Shown here: positions 1 to 12,659 of the stretch, one piece after another
How the letters are laid out: each line of letters opens with the position of its first letter
How positions within the stretch are numbered: the first letter of the stretch is position 1
NCBI GenBank assembly: GCA_028023455.1
Contig: JAQFVV010000043.1
Location: forward strand, 974,001-1,038,000
Source: Epiperipatus broadwayi
Taxonomy: Eukaryota > Onychophora > Udeonychophora > Euonychophora > Peripatidae
DNA: 64,000 bases
Direction of reading: 5' to 3'
Made by a program: the position numbers and the translations under genes
The notes under the pieces: model-generated
Told to the model about the DNA's origin: nothing
Seen by the model: the letters and a program-made list of their open reading frames with translations, nothing else
Databases searched by the model: none

Positions 1-560
1 AAAGTTATAAATATTAATTCTTATTAAGCGCAATGTCAGCATGTAATACTTATATAAAGCTAAAGCTTTAGTACATGCGCCTCAGTTTATCAAATAAAAT
101 TACACGGGAGATAAGAAAATTATCTTAAATAATCAAGTTTTTTTTATCTATTTATAGATATCTTCTACTTCCTTGATGCTGCCATATCAAAGTGCCTGCT
201 ATTTTAAAAATTGTCACTGGTCACTTTAATGCTAAACACCTTTAACAATTCCTGGAGTATTATTAGAAATTCTGTCTTTACCCATAAACCACTATTTTGT
301 TGTATTTTATAGATTCCAGGATATGAGGGCTGCAATTTTTTTTGTCTGTTGTGATTGTAAATATATAGGAACAGATCATTCACATATTCATGCATCTGAG
401 AAGATAAATCATGATATTTTTTTAATCTTATATTCAGACGGCAAGCAGTCTTAAACTCAGAAGAAAGGCATTAAAATCACTATGCTGGTTGATGTGTATT
501 GGTAAGCAGTCTATTCATGATTATTTACTATATGAATAATACAGCTATAAATAAATTTAT
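1..560. other. Intronic AT-rich DNA, nothing assigned
   Basis: I see no exon, RNA gene or classified repeat here. A 63-codon minus-strand open frame at 204-395 has no recognisable domain, although its wording is faintly LINE-like. This lies downstream of the last HYDIN exon visible in the window. Confidence 0.4.
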
Positions 561-1320
561 TCTTTTCTGAGGTAATGTAATACACGACTGTTAATAAAAA
601 TTTCCACAGAAAAGATATTTTTTTTTACAAACTATTTACCTTTATTACTGCCTAACATGCTTTCTATATAACATGTATATCATATTCATGGCATATAAGC
701 CATGCATATGATCAAAAGCAAAGGTATTTTTTTCTTTAAACTATTCTGCTTTATTGCTGCCTAGCATGCTTTCGATATAATGTGTATATCATATTCATGG
801 CTTGATATGATGATGTACTGTAGCATCTCCTTAAATGGAGTCAAGAATTTCTCAACAATTATGACCAGAGAAACTGATAGCTACTTTATTTTCCATAAAT
901 AATGTGGTGTGATGTATTGTGGCTTCTCCTTAAATAAGCCATGAATACAATAGTGCCACCCAGTGCCAACCAGAGTAATCAATGGATGCCAGAGGCTTGT
1001 GCATAAAATCCCCATTTAATGGATGAGTAGGCACTAAATGGGGATTTTATGCACAAGCCTCTGGCATCCATTGATTACTCTGAGTGGCACTACTGTATGG
1101 AGAGTTTTGCCTTTGTTCATAACAGATGTGCTAGTAAGAAATGGTGATCATGTGAAGCCATGAATACGATATACATATTATAATCCATGAATATGATATA
1201 CATGCTAAATCAAAAGTATGCTAGCAGTAATAAATCTAAATAGTTTTTTTAAAAAAACTACCTTTTCTGTGAATGTTTTCATTAACAGTTGTGTATTATA
1301 TAAAAAATATCATAGTAATA
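560..1320. mobile_element. Nested foldback element with a family B foldback inside
   Basis: Two inverted arms, about 575-800 and 1145-1310, share the Tttaataaaaatt/ttaacagt ends, the taataaa and ctagca segments and gatatacat blocks in reverse complement. Between them (about 940-1140) is a second inverted repeat. Its arms (atcaatggatgccagaggc and its complement) are almost perfect and meet near 1022. The inner one belongs to the foldback family called B here, but this copy has lost the central ribozyme segment. Confidence 0.6.
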
Positions 1321-1344
1321 TATAAATATAATATTAATATCGCT

Positions 1345-1490
1345 TATGTTCTTTATTACTTTTACAATGCTTTTTTTTACAATCTAATGTGACAGTTTTG
1401 ATTGTCAGGGCAATCTTCTTCAGGATTGCTGGGGCAATCAAAACTGTCACATTAAGTCGTAAAAAAAAGCATTTTAATAAAGAACATAGA
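1345..1490. repeat. Near-perfect palindrome, arms about 60 bp
   Basis: The arms 1347-1412 and 1424-1487 are reverse complements (gttctttatta, aatgctttttttta, aatgtgacagttttgattg) around a short centre near 1418. On the minus strand the centre reads CTGAAGA followed by a GATTG/CAATC hairpin and AAAAC, a motif also seen at 31123-31356. Confidence 0.75.
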
Positions 1491-1887
1491 TGATATTAAT
1501 ATTATATAGATATGGCAATGCACGATAAAAGATAAAGTTATAATACTTCATAAAGAATAGTATATAAATATATGTAATGATAAATAATATTTTATAAAGA
1601 ATAAAAATAATGACATGTAGTAACTACAAATTCTTTTTATAATTAATATTTGAACAACTCTTTAGATGACTTGTTCAATAACTCCTTGTAGTAAGAAAAT
1701 TGCCATTTCTTATTGGATTTTAGATCTTTTGATATAAAGTTATCTAAAACAACAATGATTGAGCCAGATGGGAATCTTAAATCAGCTTATATTTTTTAAT
1801 GTTATGTAAATAATATTATATAATTTACACATATTTATATATTAAAAAAATAACATAAGATGTATTACATAGTTTACTATACTTTAC

Positions 1888-2127
1888 CCGTTCTTCTTCT
1901 AAATACAATTTATCGTATTCTACACTATAAAATGTTATAGGAAATGTGCATGGATTGCGAATGGTAAAAGAAAATTCTTCGGGTTCAGCATAAGGTAATG
2001 TTGGAGGAAATATAATTGAATTATGAGAAACTTCCAGTTTCGGTTCTAGACCATGGCCAGCCACACTTATGACGATTTTTTGATCACTATGCGCTACTAG
2101 TAACACAAAGATTGTTTCGCTAAATTT
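1888..2127 (-). CDS. HYDIN: HYDIN internal exon (last one in the window)
   Basis: This 240-base exon (80 codons, phase 0 at both ends) encodes part of HYDIN, a giant protein of the ciliary axoneme central pair. Residues about 24-32 read GLEPKLEV and residues 58-70 read NPCTFPITFYSVE, a stretch that is conserved in HYDIN where one ASH/MSP-like beta-sandwich repeat passes into the next. The acceptor follows a run of C ending in cag (2128-2129 on the minus strand) and the donor is gtaaag just below 1888. It joins in frame to the exon at 14135-14302 across a 12 kb intron. The gene must continue to the left of the window. The methionine inside the exon is not a start. Confidence 0.93.
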
Positions 2128-2394
2128 CTGGGGGGATAAAAAAGGTTTTTAAACAGTTTAATTTCATATAATTTTAAATATGTGTTATTTATTTATATGT
2201 GTAAGTATATATATATAAAATAAAAACTGGAATCACCAAAATAATTAACTTGAGCTTATATATCATCAAATTATAGTAGTACAGTATATTTGGGAATATT
2301 TAAAATCATTTAAATATTTCCCATAATTTATTATATATATTATAATAAATAATTATAATGTCTAAATATGTGTAATTGCAATGCGAAAGTAGCT

Positions 2395-2522
2395 ATCTCC
2401 CATGCAAAACGGAAAGAACCACCTCCCACACAAAGCGGAAGTAACTCCCATGCAAAGCGGAAATAACTACCTCCCACACAAAGCAGAACTCCCTCCAATG
2501 CAAAGTGGAAGTAACTATCAAT
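2395..2522. repeat. Minisatellite, units of about 20-23 bp
   Basis: Five to six degenerate tandem units alternate between a ctcccatgcaaagcggaa form and a ctcccacacaaagcggaa form. Units differ by a few substitutions and by loss of a taacta spacer. Confidence 0.8.
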
Positions 2523-2554
2523 AACCAGTGAAAAGATAGAATAATACTAATATA

Positions 2555-3235
2555 TCTTTTCATTGCATTTTCGATCTCTTCTTGTTACTCCTAACATGCA
2601 TCTCTTCATTTGTGTTACCCGTACTTATATCTTTATAAAGTACATATATATTTTTCAAATCACTTGTCTCTCTACCTTTTCTTATAACTTCAACGTAATC
2701 CAATTATGTTTATTTTAATATTATATAGTTGTCTTCAAATTCATGTAATCTTCCCTCACTTGAAAGTTTTCTGCATTTATAAATAGCTAAATAAAAAGTT
2801 GTCATCAAATGTAAACTTGAGTTGCAATTAGGGGATTCTTAACATACTAGGAAAAGGTTAAAATTTAGTTTTGTCAGTCATTCTTATAAATATCTAAAAT
2901 TATCCACACTCCCTCATGCTGTTTTCAGTAAAACTCTTCTAATATTTCCAGTTAAGAAATATCACACGACTGTTAAGAAAGACCTTGGTTTTTCTTCATT
3001 TTGAACTCAGGCATAAAAAGCCAATAAACTCATCACTTCAAATGATGATTGTTCATCATCAGTTTGTCCATGTTTATTTGCTATAAGAGTAATCACTAGT
3101 AATAGTAACTGTAATGGCATACTATATGTGGGGTATACATTAAGGATTTTTCTGCTTGGTTCACTTAAGTCCTCAAAAAGAATCAAACTATCTCCTTTCA
3201 GTTAATAGCAAACTCCTTTTCTTTTTCAACAAATA
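2555..3235 (-). mobile_element. Internally deleted RTE-like LINE remnant
   Basis: The left part (2560-2640) resembles 7015-7085, near the 3' end of the RTE-like LINE at 6840-11345. The right part (2750-3230) resembles 10865-11340, the 5' region of that element: shared blocks include cacttgaaag, ttttgtcagtca, aaaaagccaataaactca, aaagaatcaaa and atctcctttcagtt. The whole endonuclease/reverse-transcriptase body is missing. No open frame survives. The assignment rests on eye-matched blocks only. Confidence 0.5.
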
Positions 3236-3354
3236 AATAATATATCTAATAATAATTATGCTTCTAAAAAATAGAGTCATTTTAAATGTACAATTAAGTG
3301 TACTTTTTTAGTAAATGTTCTCATTTTTAATAAAAATTAAAAGGAATACAATTT

Positions 3355-3440
3355 TTAAACATTAGACATCACATGATCACCATTCTTTATGTTTACATTG
3401 AGCGGCGCTACTATATGGAGAGTTTAGCCTCTGTGTAATA
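3355..3440. mobile_element. Short family B foldback end
   Basis: It carries the family B terminal block cacatgatcaccattctt followed by ggcgctactatatggagag and tttagcctctgtgt. The middle of the element is absent. A similar mini-copy is at 40437-40530. Confidence 0.55.
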
Positions 3441-6400
3441 CAATTTTTAAAATGTAAAAAAAATTTATCATGTTGGAAAATTAGATAGGCTATCAAATGT
3501 AGTAATTAATAAAAAGTTGAACAAATTGAATTAAACGAATCAGAAAGAGGCTAGAGTTTAAGAAAAGTTAAGGTAACGGAGAGCTAAGAAATCTTATACC
3601 CAAAATATGTTCAAAGTCAATAAAACTGAAAGACTTATAAATAGTATGCAATGAATGGAGGATAACTATCCTATGATCATATCCTTGCATAGAAGTAACT
3701 ACCTGCATCAGAGAAAGGATAACTGATGCTCCATTAATCAAATCAATGATTATAAATTATTTGCATTGGGAAACTATTGAATTCATGTTGGCAAAGAACT
3801 AAATCAAATTAAAATTAAACATTAAAAGCCTAAATTTGGAAATAAACATCTACTTGAACTACATAAAAATGATAATTTCTAATCACAAACTTATAGAATA
3901 TATATATATATTCTGTTTTTTTTCAAATTATGAAAGTAATTGTCACCAGACTTTTATTCTCAAAATATTACTACTATGTGCAATGAGTCAAATGATAGGA
4001 AAATGAAGTTATTGCGAAGTCTAAAAACGTTATCAATCAGCATAGCACTAGTGTTCCACTGAGCATGCACTGGAATATTAATCGTTCAGTTCCAATATGT
4101 TGCCATGATTCTGGTATACAGTACCGAAAGCGCTTGACAAATTGTTGTTTATAATTAATGTTTTTTGAATTTTGGCTGCTCTGTTTATCACGCTTTATTC
4201 ATGTAGAATAATTTATATATATATATAAATTATTCATGTAGAATAAATTTATATATATATATACTAATAATGACTTGTTTGTTAATGTGTAGACATCATG
4301 ATATCAAACAGTAATTTAGTTGATGTGGTGATGACCTGGAGTCAAGTCAATGTCTTAGCAACCAAGTGTTGGAAAATGAGAATAGAATTTTACTACATAA
4401 TTTTATTACATAATTCTATTACATAACATCAAACAACAATCATTAATTCATGCAACAATAGGCGCCTACAGCAATAGAAAAGGAAATTGAAAATGTGAGT
4501 TTGCTGGACGATGGATGTTAAGCCCCAGTATAAATACAAACCCAATCCATTTCCGTTCTCTTTCTCATTTTATCATTTGTTATAACAACCACAGGCAGCA
4601 AATAGCTTAATATTGAACATTAAAACAAAGGATAAAATGGACAATATGTCCGAAGATATTATCCATACTGTATAAGATTTTAAAGTGCTGAAAATTAGAG
4701 CAAATCATCTTCAACATTTAGCAAGCAAAAATCAATGAACATTAGCAGCATAATAAAAAAATGAAATTAATTTTATAGTGATAATTGAGGACAGAAGATT
4801 GTGCAATCAAACAGGAAAAAAAAAGGAACATTATGTATAGCCAGCACATACTGATAAATGATGAAATAAAACTTTCCTTCGTGTAAATTTACTCAATGCC
4901 AATCATAAGCTGAAGAAAATTTAAACCTTTTTTCTTAAATTATTAAACAATGTATATTGGCTAGGTACTGTCTTAATTGCAATGAAGTGTGATGTTTCGC
5001 GCTATAAATAATGCCTAGAAAAGTGCCTAATGCCTAATCAGAAGTGTCTGAGTGGAGCCTGAAAGAGAGTGATGTCTGAAATAGAAACAACCTCATCCAA
5101 GCATTACAAAAGAATCTGGAAAATGGTGGAATTATCAGAAGGACTTATCCATGAAAGACACTAATGTTTGAATTATAAACTCTAATCAGGAAAATTTGAA
5201 CAAAATCAAAATTATCATGTTATATATATATATTTCGTTACTTTATTCATTTGTAAAATTCTACTTTTATTATTCTCCCACTTGGAAGTTTCAGCCTGTT
5301 TGCAATCGGGAGAGTTCATTCCGGCGACACAATGCTGAATGGGATGAAGATTTATTGAGCTAGAATTGTTTTTTGTAAATAAAATTTAGGTTGATTTCCT
5401 ATATAATGATTTGACATTAAGTCATCATCATCATCATCAAATAATATGGTTGGAAGTAAGCATTTTTAATGCTCTTCCATATTAATTTACACTCACTAGG
5501 ACAGGACAGAGTTTATCTTATGTTTAATTAATAATTGTTACATTTAATTTATTCGGTATGATGACTAATACTCTTGTGTGAATGTCTCTTTTCTATCAAT
5601 ATTAGAAACTTGCACAAGGGGGGGGGGACAAAGAAGATCTCTCCAGTGGAAATTGGATCATGGAGCTATTGGACATATTGAAATATAATCTTGTAAATAG
5701 TTAGCTAGCTTCACGATCGTTATGACGAAATATTTTTCTTATTTTATTTTTGTATTTTAGCTAATCTTATTGACTTTGTAAATAGAGTGTCTTAATGCAT
5801 ATCTACCAGGGATATGGGTTGGTATAATCAATAATTTAGTTATTGAAATGGTAGAAATGCATATGGGATACATATAAGCACATCTTTTGCCATGTGAATA
5901 GAATTTGCTAATGTATCTTAAATTAAATTGGTCTAGTTTATCAGACTCATTCATACACCCATTCATTAATTTAATTGATTAAATGTATATATGCACACAC
6001 ATACAGATTATTATAACACATAACACCGCAATAGGGGTTGGATGTATTTTATGTCAATGAAAACTTAGTTGCTACATAAAGTAAATTCATCCCTGAAGAG
6101 AGCTGAAGGCAACCTTTTCCCTGGGTTCGAATACTAAGGTGTAATGGAATCTGAAAGAAGGGTGAGGTATGGATGAACTAGCCTAAATCATATCTAGATT
6201 TAATGAGTAAACTAAGAGCTAGACCATTGGAGGTGAATATGATCATTGATTAGTTATTTCATCACATTATTCAGAGCATCCTACACAAAGACCGTAGGTC
6301 TGACCATAGTCAGATGTGTTCGCCCTCTTCTGGTGGAGAACCTGGACTATTACAATATTAATGATTTCAATTTTAAAAAAATAGTATTTTAATAAGTAAA

Positions 6401-6560
6401 AATTTATCTTACTAATTTTATAAAAATTTTAATGATAGATATTCTTTTCAATCTGAAAATGTTGTCTGGTAAGATAAATAAAAGTATCTAGTTGTTATTA
6501 CTTTCAACATAATATTCCATTTTATAGTGTTTAGCTCAATCCAGATGAAGATGGAGTTTA
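3440..6560. other. Intron, low-complexity and unclassified repeats
   Basis: No exon or classified element is supported. There are AT palindromes at 4195-4265, a short CAT run at 5420, a G run at 5620, and a more GC-rich unclassified segment at 6050-6345 containing gggttcgaatac, which resembles a pol III B box but lacks a convincing tRNA fold. Confidence 0.4.
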
Positions 6561-7339
6561 TATCTTTTATGTAATAATAGCTAGACATCCATTTCACGAT
6601 CAATAGCTAAATATTTGATTGAAAAAACTCTGAAAAAAAAATTCATCTTGTTTATTATTTCAAACCAATATAATCGTATTAAAACATCATTATTGCTCTT
6701 TTTAACTATCACTAATTTATTACAGAAAGAAGGTCTCTCTAAATTTAATCCAGTTTGTCTTATCTCTAGCTTCTCTTCTGTAAAACATACCACAAAAATT
6801 CCTTTTTAATCTTCTCTTCTGTAAAACATACCACAAAAATTCCTTTTTAATCCATCTACTTCACGTAGTCTCTTTCTAGGTCTTTTACTATCTCGTGAGA
6901 TTCAATTTAAAACTTCAAATAATCATTCATTATCATCTCTTTTGGAAATATGGCAAACCTAACTCCATTTCAGCATAATTTTTTCAATGATATCTGAGAT
7001 CTCTGTTTGTTATCATATGCATCCATTTCACTTTCAATCTCTTCTTGTTATTCCTAAAATATATCTTTCCATACTTTGTGAATGATCTGAAATATCTGAA
7101 TTGCTCCTCTATGAAGTGTTAAAGACTCAGATCCACAAGTAAGAACTGGTAAAACACATTAGTTAAAAATTTTCCTTTTCAAACACTTGGGCACTTATTT
7201 TCTATTAATATTAAGATATTTCTAATAAAAGCACTTCATCCAAGCTTAATTCTATGATTAATTTCATCCATTATGTTTCCATCTATATTATATATGATTT
7301 GTGCTAAAAACTTTATAAGATTTTCAATAAAAAGTACCA

Positions 7340-7790
7340 TTTGTGCTTTCACCCCCTTCCCCATCTCCAACAATTTAATCAACAACACCAAAGACAGATT
7401 ACCACCCTTGAAAACACCTCAAGTGGTGTACAACATTGCCGTGCCTCATACTTCGGTGAGACCAGAGCTTCTCTATTTATGTGGCTGTCTCAACATATAT
7501 ATTCTTACAACAAAACAATAACAGACCCAACTTGCAACTGTTTTTGCCCAGCATCACAGTTCAGCTGGGCATGATTGCCAATCACAGGACCCGTTTGTTG
7601 TTTGCAGAGAATGACATGACTTAAAAAGAAAAGTGAAAGAGGCTTCCTTTATTGCTAGGGACAATCATACCATCAACAGAAAAGACTTGCTACAATGTAT
7701 CTAAGAAATGGAATACGTAAAATCATTTGCATAAATTTGTATTGCAATTAACCACATTCGTTAGTTACAATATGGCTATGATTATGAAAA
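7340..7790 (+). pseudogene. Penelope-like element GIY-YIG endonuclease remnant
   Basis: Two overlapping frames between 7390 and 7560 carry TPQVVYNI and then YFGETRASLFMWLSQH. This is the layout of the GIY-YIG endonuclease of Penelope-like elements: an aromatic-hydrophobic GIY-type strand, a YxGET strand and a following Arg/His helix. A frameshift separates the two motifs. It resembles the better-preserved copy at 34351-34728 closely. It lies within the RTE-like LINE and so was probably inserted into it. No reverse transcriptase is left. Confidence 0.7.
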
Positions 7791-7794
7791 CTGT

Positions 7795-7995
7795 GTCCTT
7801 TGCAAGTGCTCACCCACACTTATACATATTTATTTTGTATTATTTACTTGCTCACCCACACTTATACATATTTATTTTGTATTATTTACTAAGGCAATAA
7901 ACCTTTAAGCATGTGCACTTGAAAATAAGAAGGTAGGGACTCCTACAGGTCTTAACCACAAGCTTACTCTTTGGAAGAAAATTGTAACATAAAGA
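7795..7995. repeat. Direct repeat and unclassified repeat fragment
   Basis: A block of about 46 bases starting gctcacccacacttatac is repeated directly at 7807 and 7851. The following part (7890-7975), with aggtagggac and aggtcttaaccacaagctta, matches 14810-14900 in reverse complement, so it is a dispersed repeat of unknown class. Confidence 0.6.
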
Positions 7996-8604
7996 ATTTT
8001 AAAAATTCAGCTTTGTGTGTGTATGCATCTTTAGCGCAAATCATATTTATATAGTAGTATTTAACGCAAAGTTTAAACATTTCACTTATTTCCATCTATA
8101 TTATTAATCTGACCAATGTATTTGTAGTTGTTAACTTCTACTAATCCACAATTATCAATTTATTTTCTTAAATATATAAAATTCATTGAATATTACTTAA
8201 ATCTTTTTAGCATTTATATTTAGCCCTATTTTTTTTTTACTTTTATTTGATAATTTCTGGAACATTTCTTGAAAATTCTGAAGCATCATCTGCAAAATCA
8301 AGATAACTTATTAAATAATCTCCATTCGCCATTTTAATCCACAAAATATTTTTCGTAAATTTTTTGTAAAAAGTTTTGGAGTTACAGTAGTGTTAATTTT
8401 CTTAGTATACTATATAATATAATCATTGTTGTTGCATTTTGAGAACTTATTAGAATCAAATGTCTTTTCATATTTTATAAATCCAAAGCATTATGGCAAC
8501 TCACATTCATTGGACCCTTCTTACAATTTTTCTCAAAACACAGATATACTCCACTGTACTAAAACTACTCTTCTTAAATATCAATATTACTAATGTATTT
8601 TTTC

Positions 8605-8671
8605 AATCATCTTGTACTTCTTTAATATATATATATATATATATATATATTAAAGAAGTACAAGATGATCT

Positions 8672-8706
<35 letters not shown>
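8605..8706. repeat. AT-microsatellite hairpin
   Basis: The blocks tcttgtacttctttaata and its complement flank an uninterrupted TA run, and a second TA run follows. This is a cruciform-prone palindrome. Confidence 0.8.
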
Positions 8707-8708
<2 letters not shown>

Positions 8709-9626
8709 TTGGTGCACAGATAATGAAGTTAGTAAAAGCAAATAATACTCTGCAATTTAGAGAGCTGAGTGCTTTTGGGAGATTTTATGCTCCCATGAAT
8801 CAAAGCTACTAAAGTGTGGAGAACTATGCAAATGTAATATACAAATATATGCAAATTAGTGTGAAGTGATTAAACAGACCATTTTCATGCAAGAGAAAAA
8901 CATACATCTTGTCTATTGATTGATGTTGGATCGCTTGCTATATAGCATGCTTCTTTTACCCTCCGTTTGGTGTTGTTTCTTTCAGAACAAACAACAAGTG
9001 CTGTAGTTGGTTGGAAAGCATGGCCAGTAGCCCTTTCATGTTCAGTAAAAATTGAAATTACCTTCTCGTTTAATTATAGTCTTATTAGAAAGGTATTTGT
9101 GCTGTGCTATTCTGGTTGTAATGTTAGTCCTGGTTTTTCTGTAATACGATGCTTGGCAGTTATTCGAGAGGCATGTGATTTTATAAACAACTGGAGGTGT
9201 TAGTTCAGATGTGATTCTATCTTGGGTATTGTTGACAAGTCTATTGGTATTGGGTGGTTAACAAAAAGTAACTTCAAAATCATGAGAGAGTTTGTTATTA
9301 AGATATTTGGTATATAACTTTGATAACAATTTTTGACCTGTTTCTTTTAAAATATCAATAATAAATCTATCATTTTCTAGAGCTTTTCCCTTCTTTATAT
9401 ATTTAATTGCATATCTCACTTTGTCATTTATAATGCTAAACATTTCAGGAAATGTAATAATGGGAGATACTTTGTTTTCTTGTTTTTATTACCATACAAT
9501 TCTTTATGGAACTCTGACATACATTTCTTGATGTCATCTTTTTTTAATAATAGTTTCAACCCTTTTTTTATTGCAAAAATGACTTTCTTCCAATATTAAA
9601 ATATTGTTTTATAGTTTTGAGACTTT

Positions 9627-9955
9627 TATTGTCTTCTCTAGTTTTTCTTGCCAATTTACAATTATATTTTTTTATATCATGATTCTTTTTTGTATTATTT
9701 TATGATTCTTTTTTGTTGTCTTCTCTAGTTTTTCTTGCCAATTTACAATTACATTTTCTTATATCATGATTATTTTTATATCATTTTGTGATTCTTTTTT
9801 ATTGTCTTCTCTAGTTTTTCTTCCCAATTCACAATTATATTTTCTTATATCATGTTTCCTTTTTATATCACTTTATGATTCTTTTTTATTATCTTTTGTA
9901 GTTTTTCTTGCCAATTCACAATTATATTTTCTTATATCATGGTTCTTTTTTAAAA
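9627..9955. repeat. Minisatellite, four units of about 85 bp
   Basis: Four tandem units begin near 9629, 9714, 9799 and 9884. Each has cttctctagtttttcttgcc, caattataTTTTcttatatc and a T-rich tail. The array sits between the endonuclease and reverse-transcriptase parts of the minus-strand RTE-like LINE, and one unit's worth may be original LINE sequence that expanded. Confidence 0.8.
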
Positions 9956-11669
9956 GGTCATTAAAAAAAGAATCCATATTTCTTTCCTTTTACATTATCT
10001 TATCTCAATAAAAAATTTACTAGTAAATTGCTTTCATTGTTATGGTTATTAATAAATTATCACTTATCTTCTTATTGATTTCAGTCAAGTCTAAAACATT
10101 TTCCAAGTCAGATTTAAAATGATTTGCAAGTACTAATTTAAATTTATTGGAGTGCTTCTGAGTATTAAGGATGTCAATGATTCAAACTGCTTTTCTTAAT
10201 AGTTTTCATTTCCCTAGATTTGCATTAGCATATATCTTACATCTCCCTAATTGATGATCACATCCTATATTGGAATTTACTAAACACCATTACAATTTTG
10301 AAATATATATTTTGTGTCGGTCAAAATATAATCCAATTCTTCTATATTTTGATTTGGATGCTTCCATGTCCATTTTCCATTTAGCATTTTAATCAAAGAA
10401 AGTATTCATAATATATAGCTTTTATGGTAATCATTTGAATACACATCCATCACGCTTGGTGGCATTGTCCTTCCAACAAAATGTTTTCATTTACCAATTC
10501 TAACATTAAAGTCTTCTATGGCAATTTTAAAATGTTTGATCTGATCAAAACCTTTTTGTACATCCATATAAAAATCCTCTACTTCTTCCCATCACAATAG
10601 GAACTTCTTACGGCATAAATCTGAAGTATCTAAATTTGTTACCTTCCATAAATTTTAATATTATCAATCTTCAAACTATTATTCTTCCACAATTTGTTTA
10701 TAACAAATTTTACTCCATTTATGTTTCCAATAATTGTGTTCTTATATCAAAATACATGCCCACTTTTTAAATCTATTATCCCTTTATTTATTTTTTCCTA
10801 ACTTCATAAAATCTACCAATATTCCATTTAAATTAGACAATTCTTTTTCTATCCAATGCAATATTACTTCACTTGAAAGTGATCTAGGTATCTAAATAAA
10901 AGGTCATCATTGTATAGCAAACTTGGGTCTGCAATCAAGGAATTACTATTAGCTTCTGTGTTTGGCTATCAACCATGCCTTTGATGGTGACTTCACAGCT
11001 TGTTAAGAATAAAGGCTATAATTTAATTTTGTCAATCATGATTTTAAATATCTATTTAAAAAATGTTCACACACTATCATCCTGTCTTCAAAAAAATCAA
11101 ATGATCTTTTAGTTAAAGACTATCAGGCAACTAAGATGGTGTTTCTTGATGTTAAATTCAGAGATAAAAAAGCCACTAAACTCACCCTGCTAATAATATG
11201 CGTTAGTGAGCAGCTCGTTATAGTAATAACAACTGCAATAACTAGAATGTATGGAGTGGACATTAGAAATTTGTCCTCCTCGGTTACTTTAAGGCCATGA
11301 AGAAGAATCAAAGGATATCCTTTCAGTTTACAGCAGCTATCTCCTTTCCCGCAGTCATATTAAAACATTATTTATTAAAATGCAGTTTTTTAGTTTGGTA
11401 GACGAAATGGTATAGTATTTATATAAAAATATGAATTATTTCCTGGAATGTGATTTAGTTTTTTTTTTTTTTTTTGTAATTTATTTAATCTTTTACAACT
11501 CGAAACTGGTTAAAGAATCATAAGATTGAGAAAAAGAAGAAAGAACACGGTTTTATTTATATAGCATATTTTTTAAATTACTTAATCACATATAAAAACC
11601 TCTGGTTTTAGTGATACATATTTTAAATATTTGAAAACCAGGCACTCTTCATAAACCTGGGAGCTTTAA

Positions 11670-12125
11670 TTGTAAGTATAGAGGATTTGAACTCAGATTT
11701 TCAAGCACCTTTCAACTATCCACACTATCTCATACAACTGATACACATGACCACGCAATGTAGAAAAAATAAACAATCACCAATATACGTATTTCATGCT
11801 AAACCAGCACTCATCAGTTGGTCCAGATTAATACCTCCCACACACACACACACATATATATATATAATCAGTGCTCAGTTTATATTAAGATAGAAAATCT
11901 TCATACTTTAATGGGCAGGCTTCAATCCACTCCAACATCCAACTTTTTAGCCATCCATCTCATTGAAAATCTGATGATGAAAACTCAAATCCCATGTTGG
12001 ATTAGCATGAAATACATATATTGGTGATTATTTATCTTTTCTACATGTGTGTGGTCATGTGTATCAGTTGTATGAGATAGTGTGGATAGTTGAAAGGTGC
12101 TTGAAAATCTGAGTTCAAATGATAT
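11670..12125. mobile_element. Family A foldback element
   Basis: The left arm starts gatttgaactcagatttt and the right arm ends aaaatctgagttcaaat. The arms match through the tatccacactatctcatac, cacatgacca and gattattt blocks. The left arm holds a minus-strand hammerhead motif. The right arm has lost the CTGATGA part and jumps from a tgttggatt segment straight to agcatgaaat. Other copies are at 19437, 22300, 24060, 31390 and 62045. Confidence 0.75.
11775..11829 (-). ncRNA. Hammerhead-like ribozyme (family A), core intact
   Basis: On the minus strand CTGATGA (11817-11811) is followed by stem II GTGCT/AGCAT with loop GGTTT and by GAAA (11795-11792). The TACGTATA segment supplies a short stem III with T16.1 and A17. 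The proximal stem I is ACCAA/TTGGT and the distal part AATC/GATT, separated by a TGG bulge. The closing pair of stem II is a G.T wobble, which would weaken it. Cleavage is predicted between 11784 and 11783. Confidence 0.65.
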
Positions 12126-12129
12126 ATAT

Positions 12130-12655
12130 TTTATAACATTTTTGTAATAATTACATTCTGAATTGCAAGAGTCAAATTAACTCAACCCACATCTTTGACA
12201 CCATCCACTTTTTAATGACTCTTGTTAATCATTTACTAATCTAGAGATTGCCTTTAGCAGAGATATAAACTTCTTAGCAGTGTTAAACAAGTTTCAATTA
12301 TTAATTCGATCTCAATTTTGGAAGTAAACATTATAGAAAATAACCTAAGCTATCGCCCTCCCGGTGGATTGCCCCCCCCCCTCCAAAATCAATAAATAAA
12401 AATTTTTCAAATCAACCCAGAACTACAATGAAGTGATTCCTGAGCTAAAAAATAATGATCTAAAGACAAAAATGAGTACAAATGATGTTTTAGACCTAAA
12501 CAGAAACTTTGAAGCTGCAAATTAATCATACTTTTTAAGCAATAATTATTGAGAATTTTCCAAAGTTTAACAACAAACTTTCAGATTATACTTGAACCAT
12601 TCATTATTAATCAAGACCGAAAATTCAATCAAAAGAAACAGAATTCAACTAGTAT
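12130..12655. other. Intron, nothing assigned
   Basis: AT-rich sequence with a C run at 12370. No exon or repeat class is recognised. Confidence 0.4.
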
Positions 12656-12659
12656 CAAC

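Larger units (their letters stand above)
6840..11345 (-). mobile_element. Degenerate RTE-like LINE, interrupted twice
   Basis: Reading the minus strand, stop-ridden pieces appear in the order of an RTE-clade element. A 5' region is at 10865-11345. An apurinic endonuclease region is at 10010-10860, with a GDFNVRIG-like box and a later DYILTD box near 10335. The start of the reverse transcriptase is at 9255-9620 (KYIKKGKALENDRF). The palm with ISPKLF-like and FADDA boxes is at 8100-8460, and the C-terminal region is at 6850-7260 (LPVLTCGSESLTLHRGAIQ, a typical post-palm stretch). Insertions split it at about 8480-9250 and 7340-7990. It is an old, non-functional copy. Confidence 0.75.
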
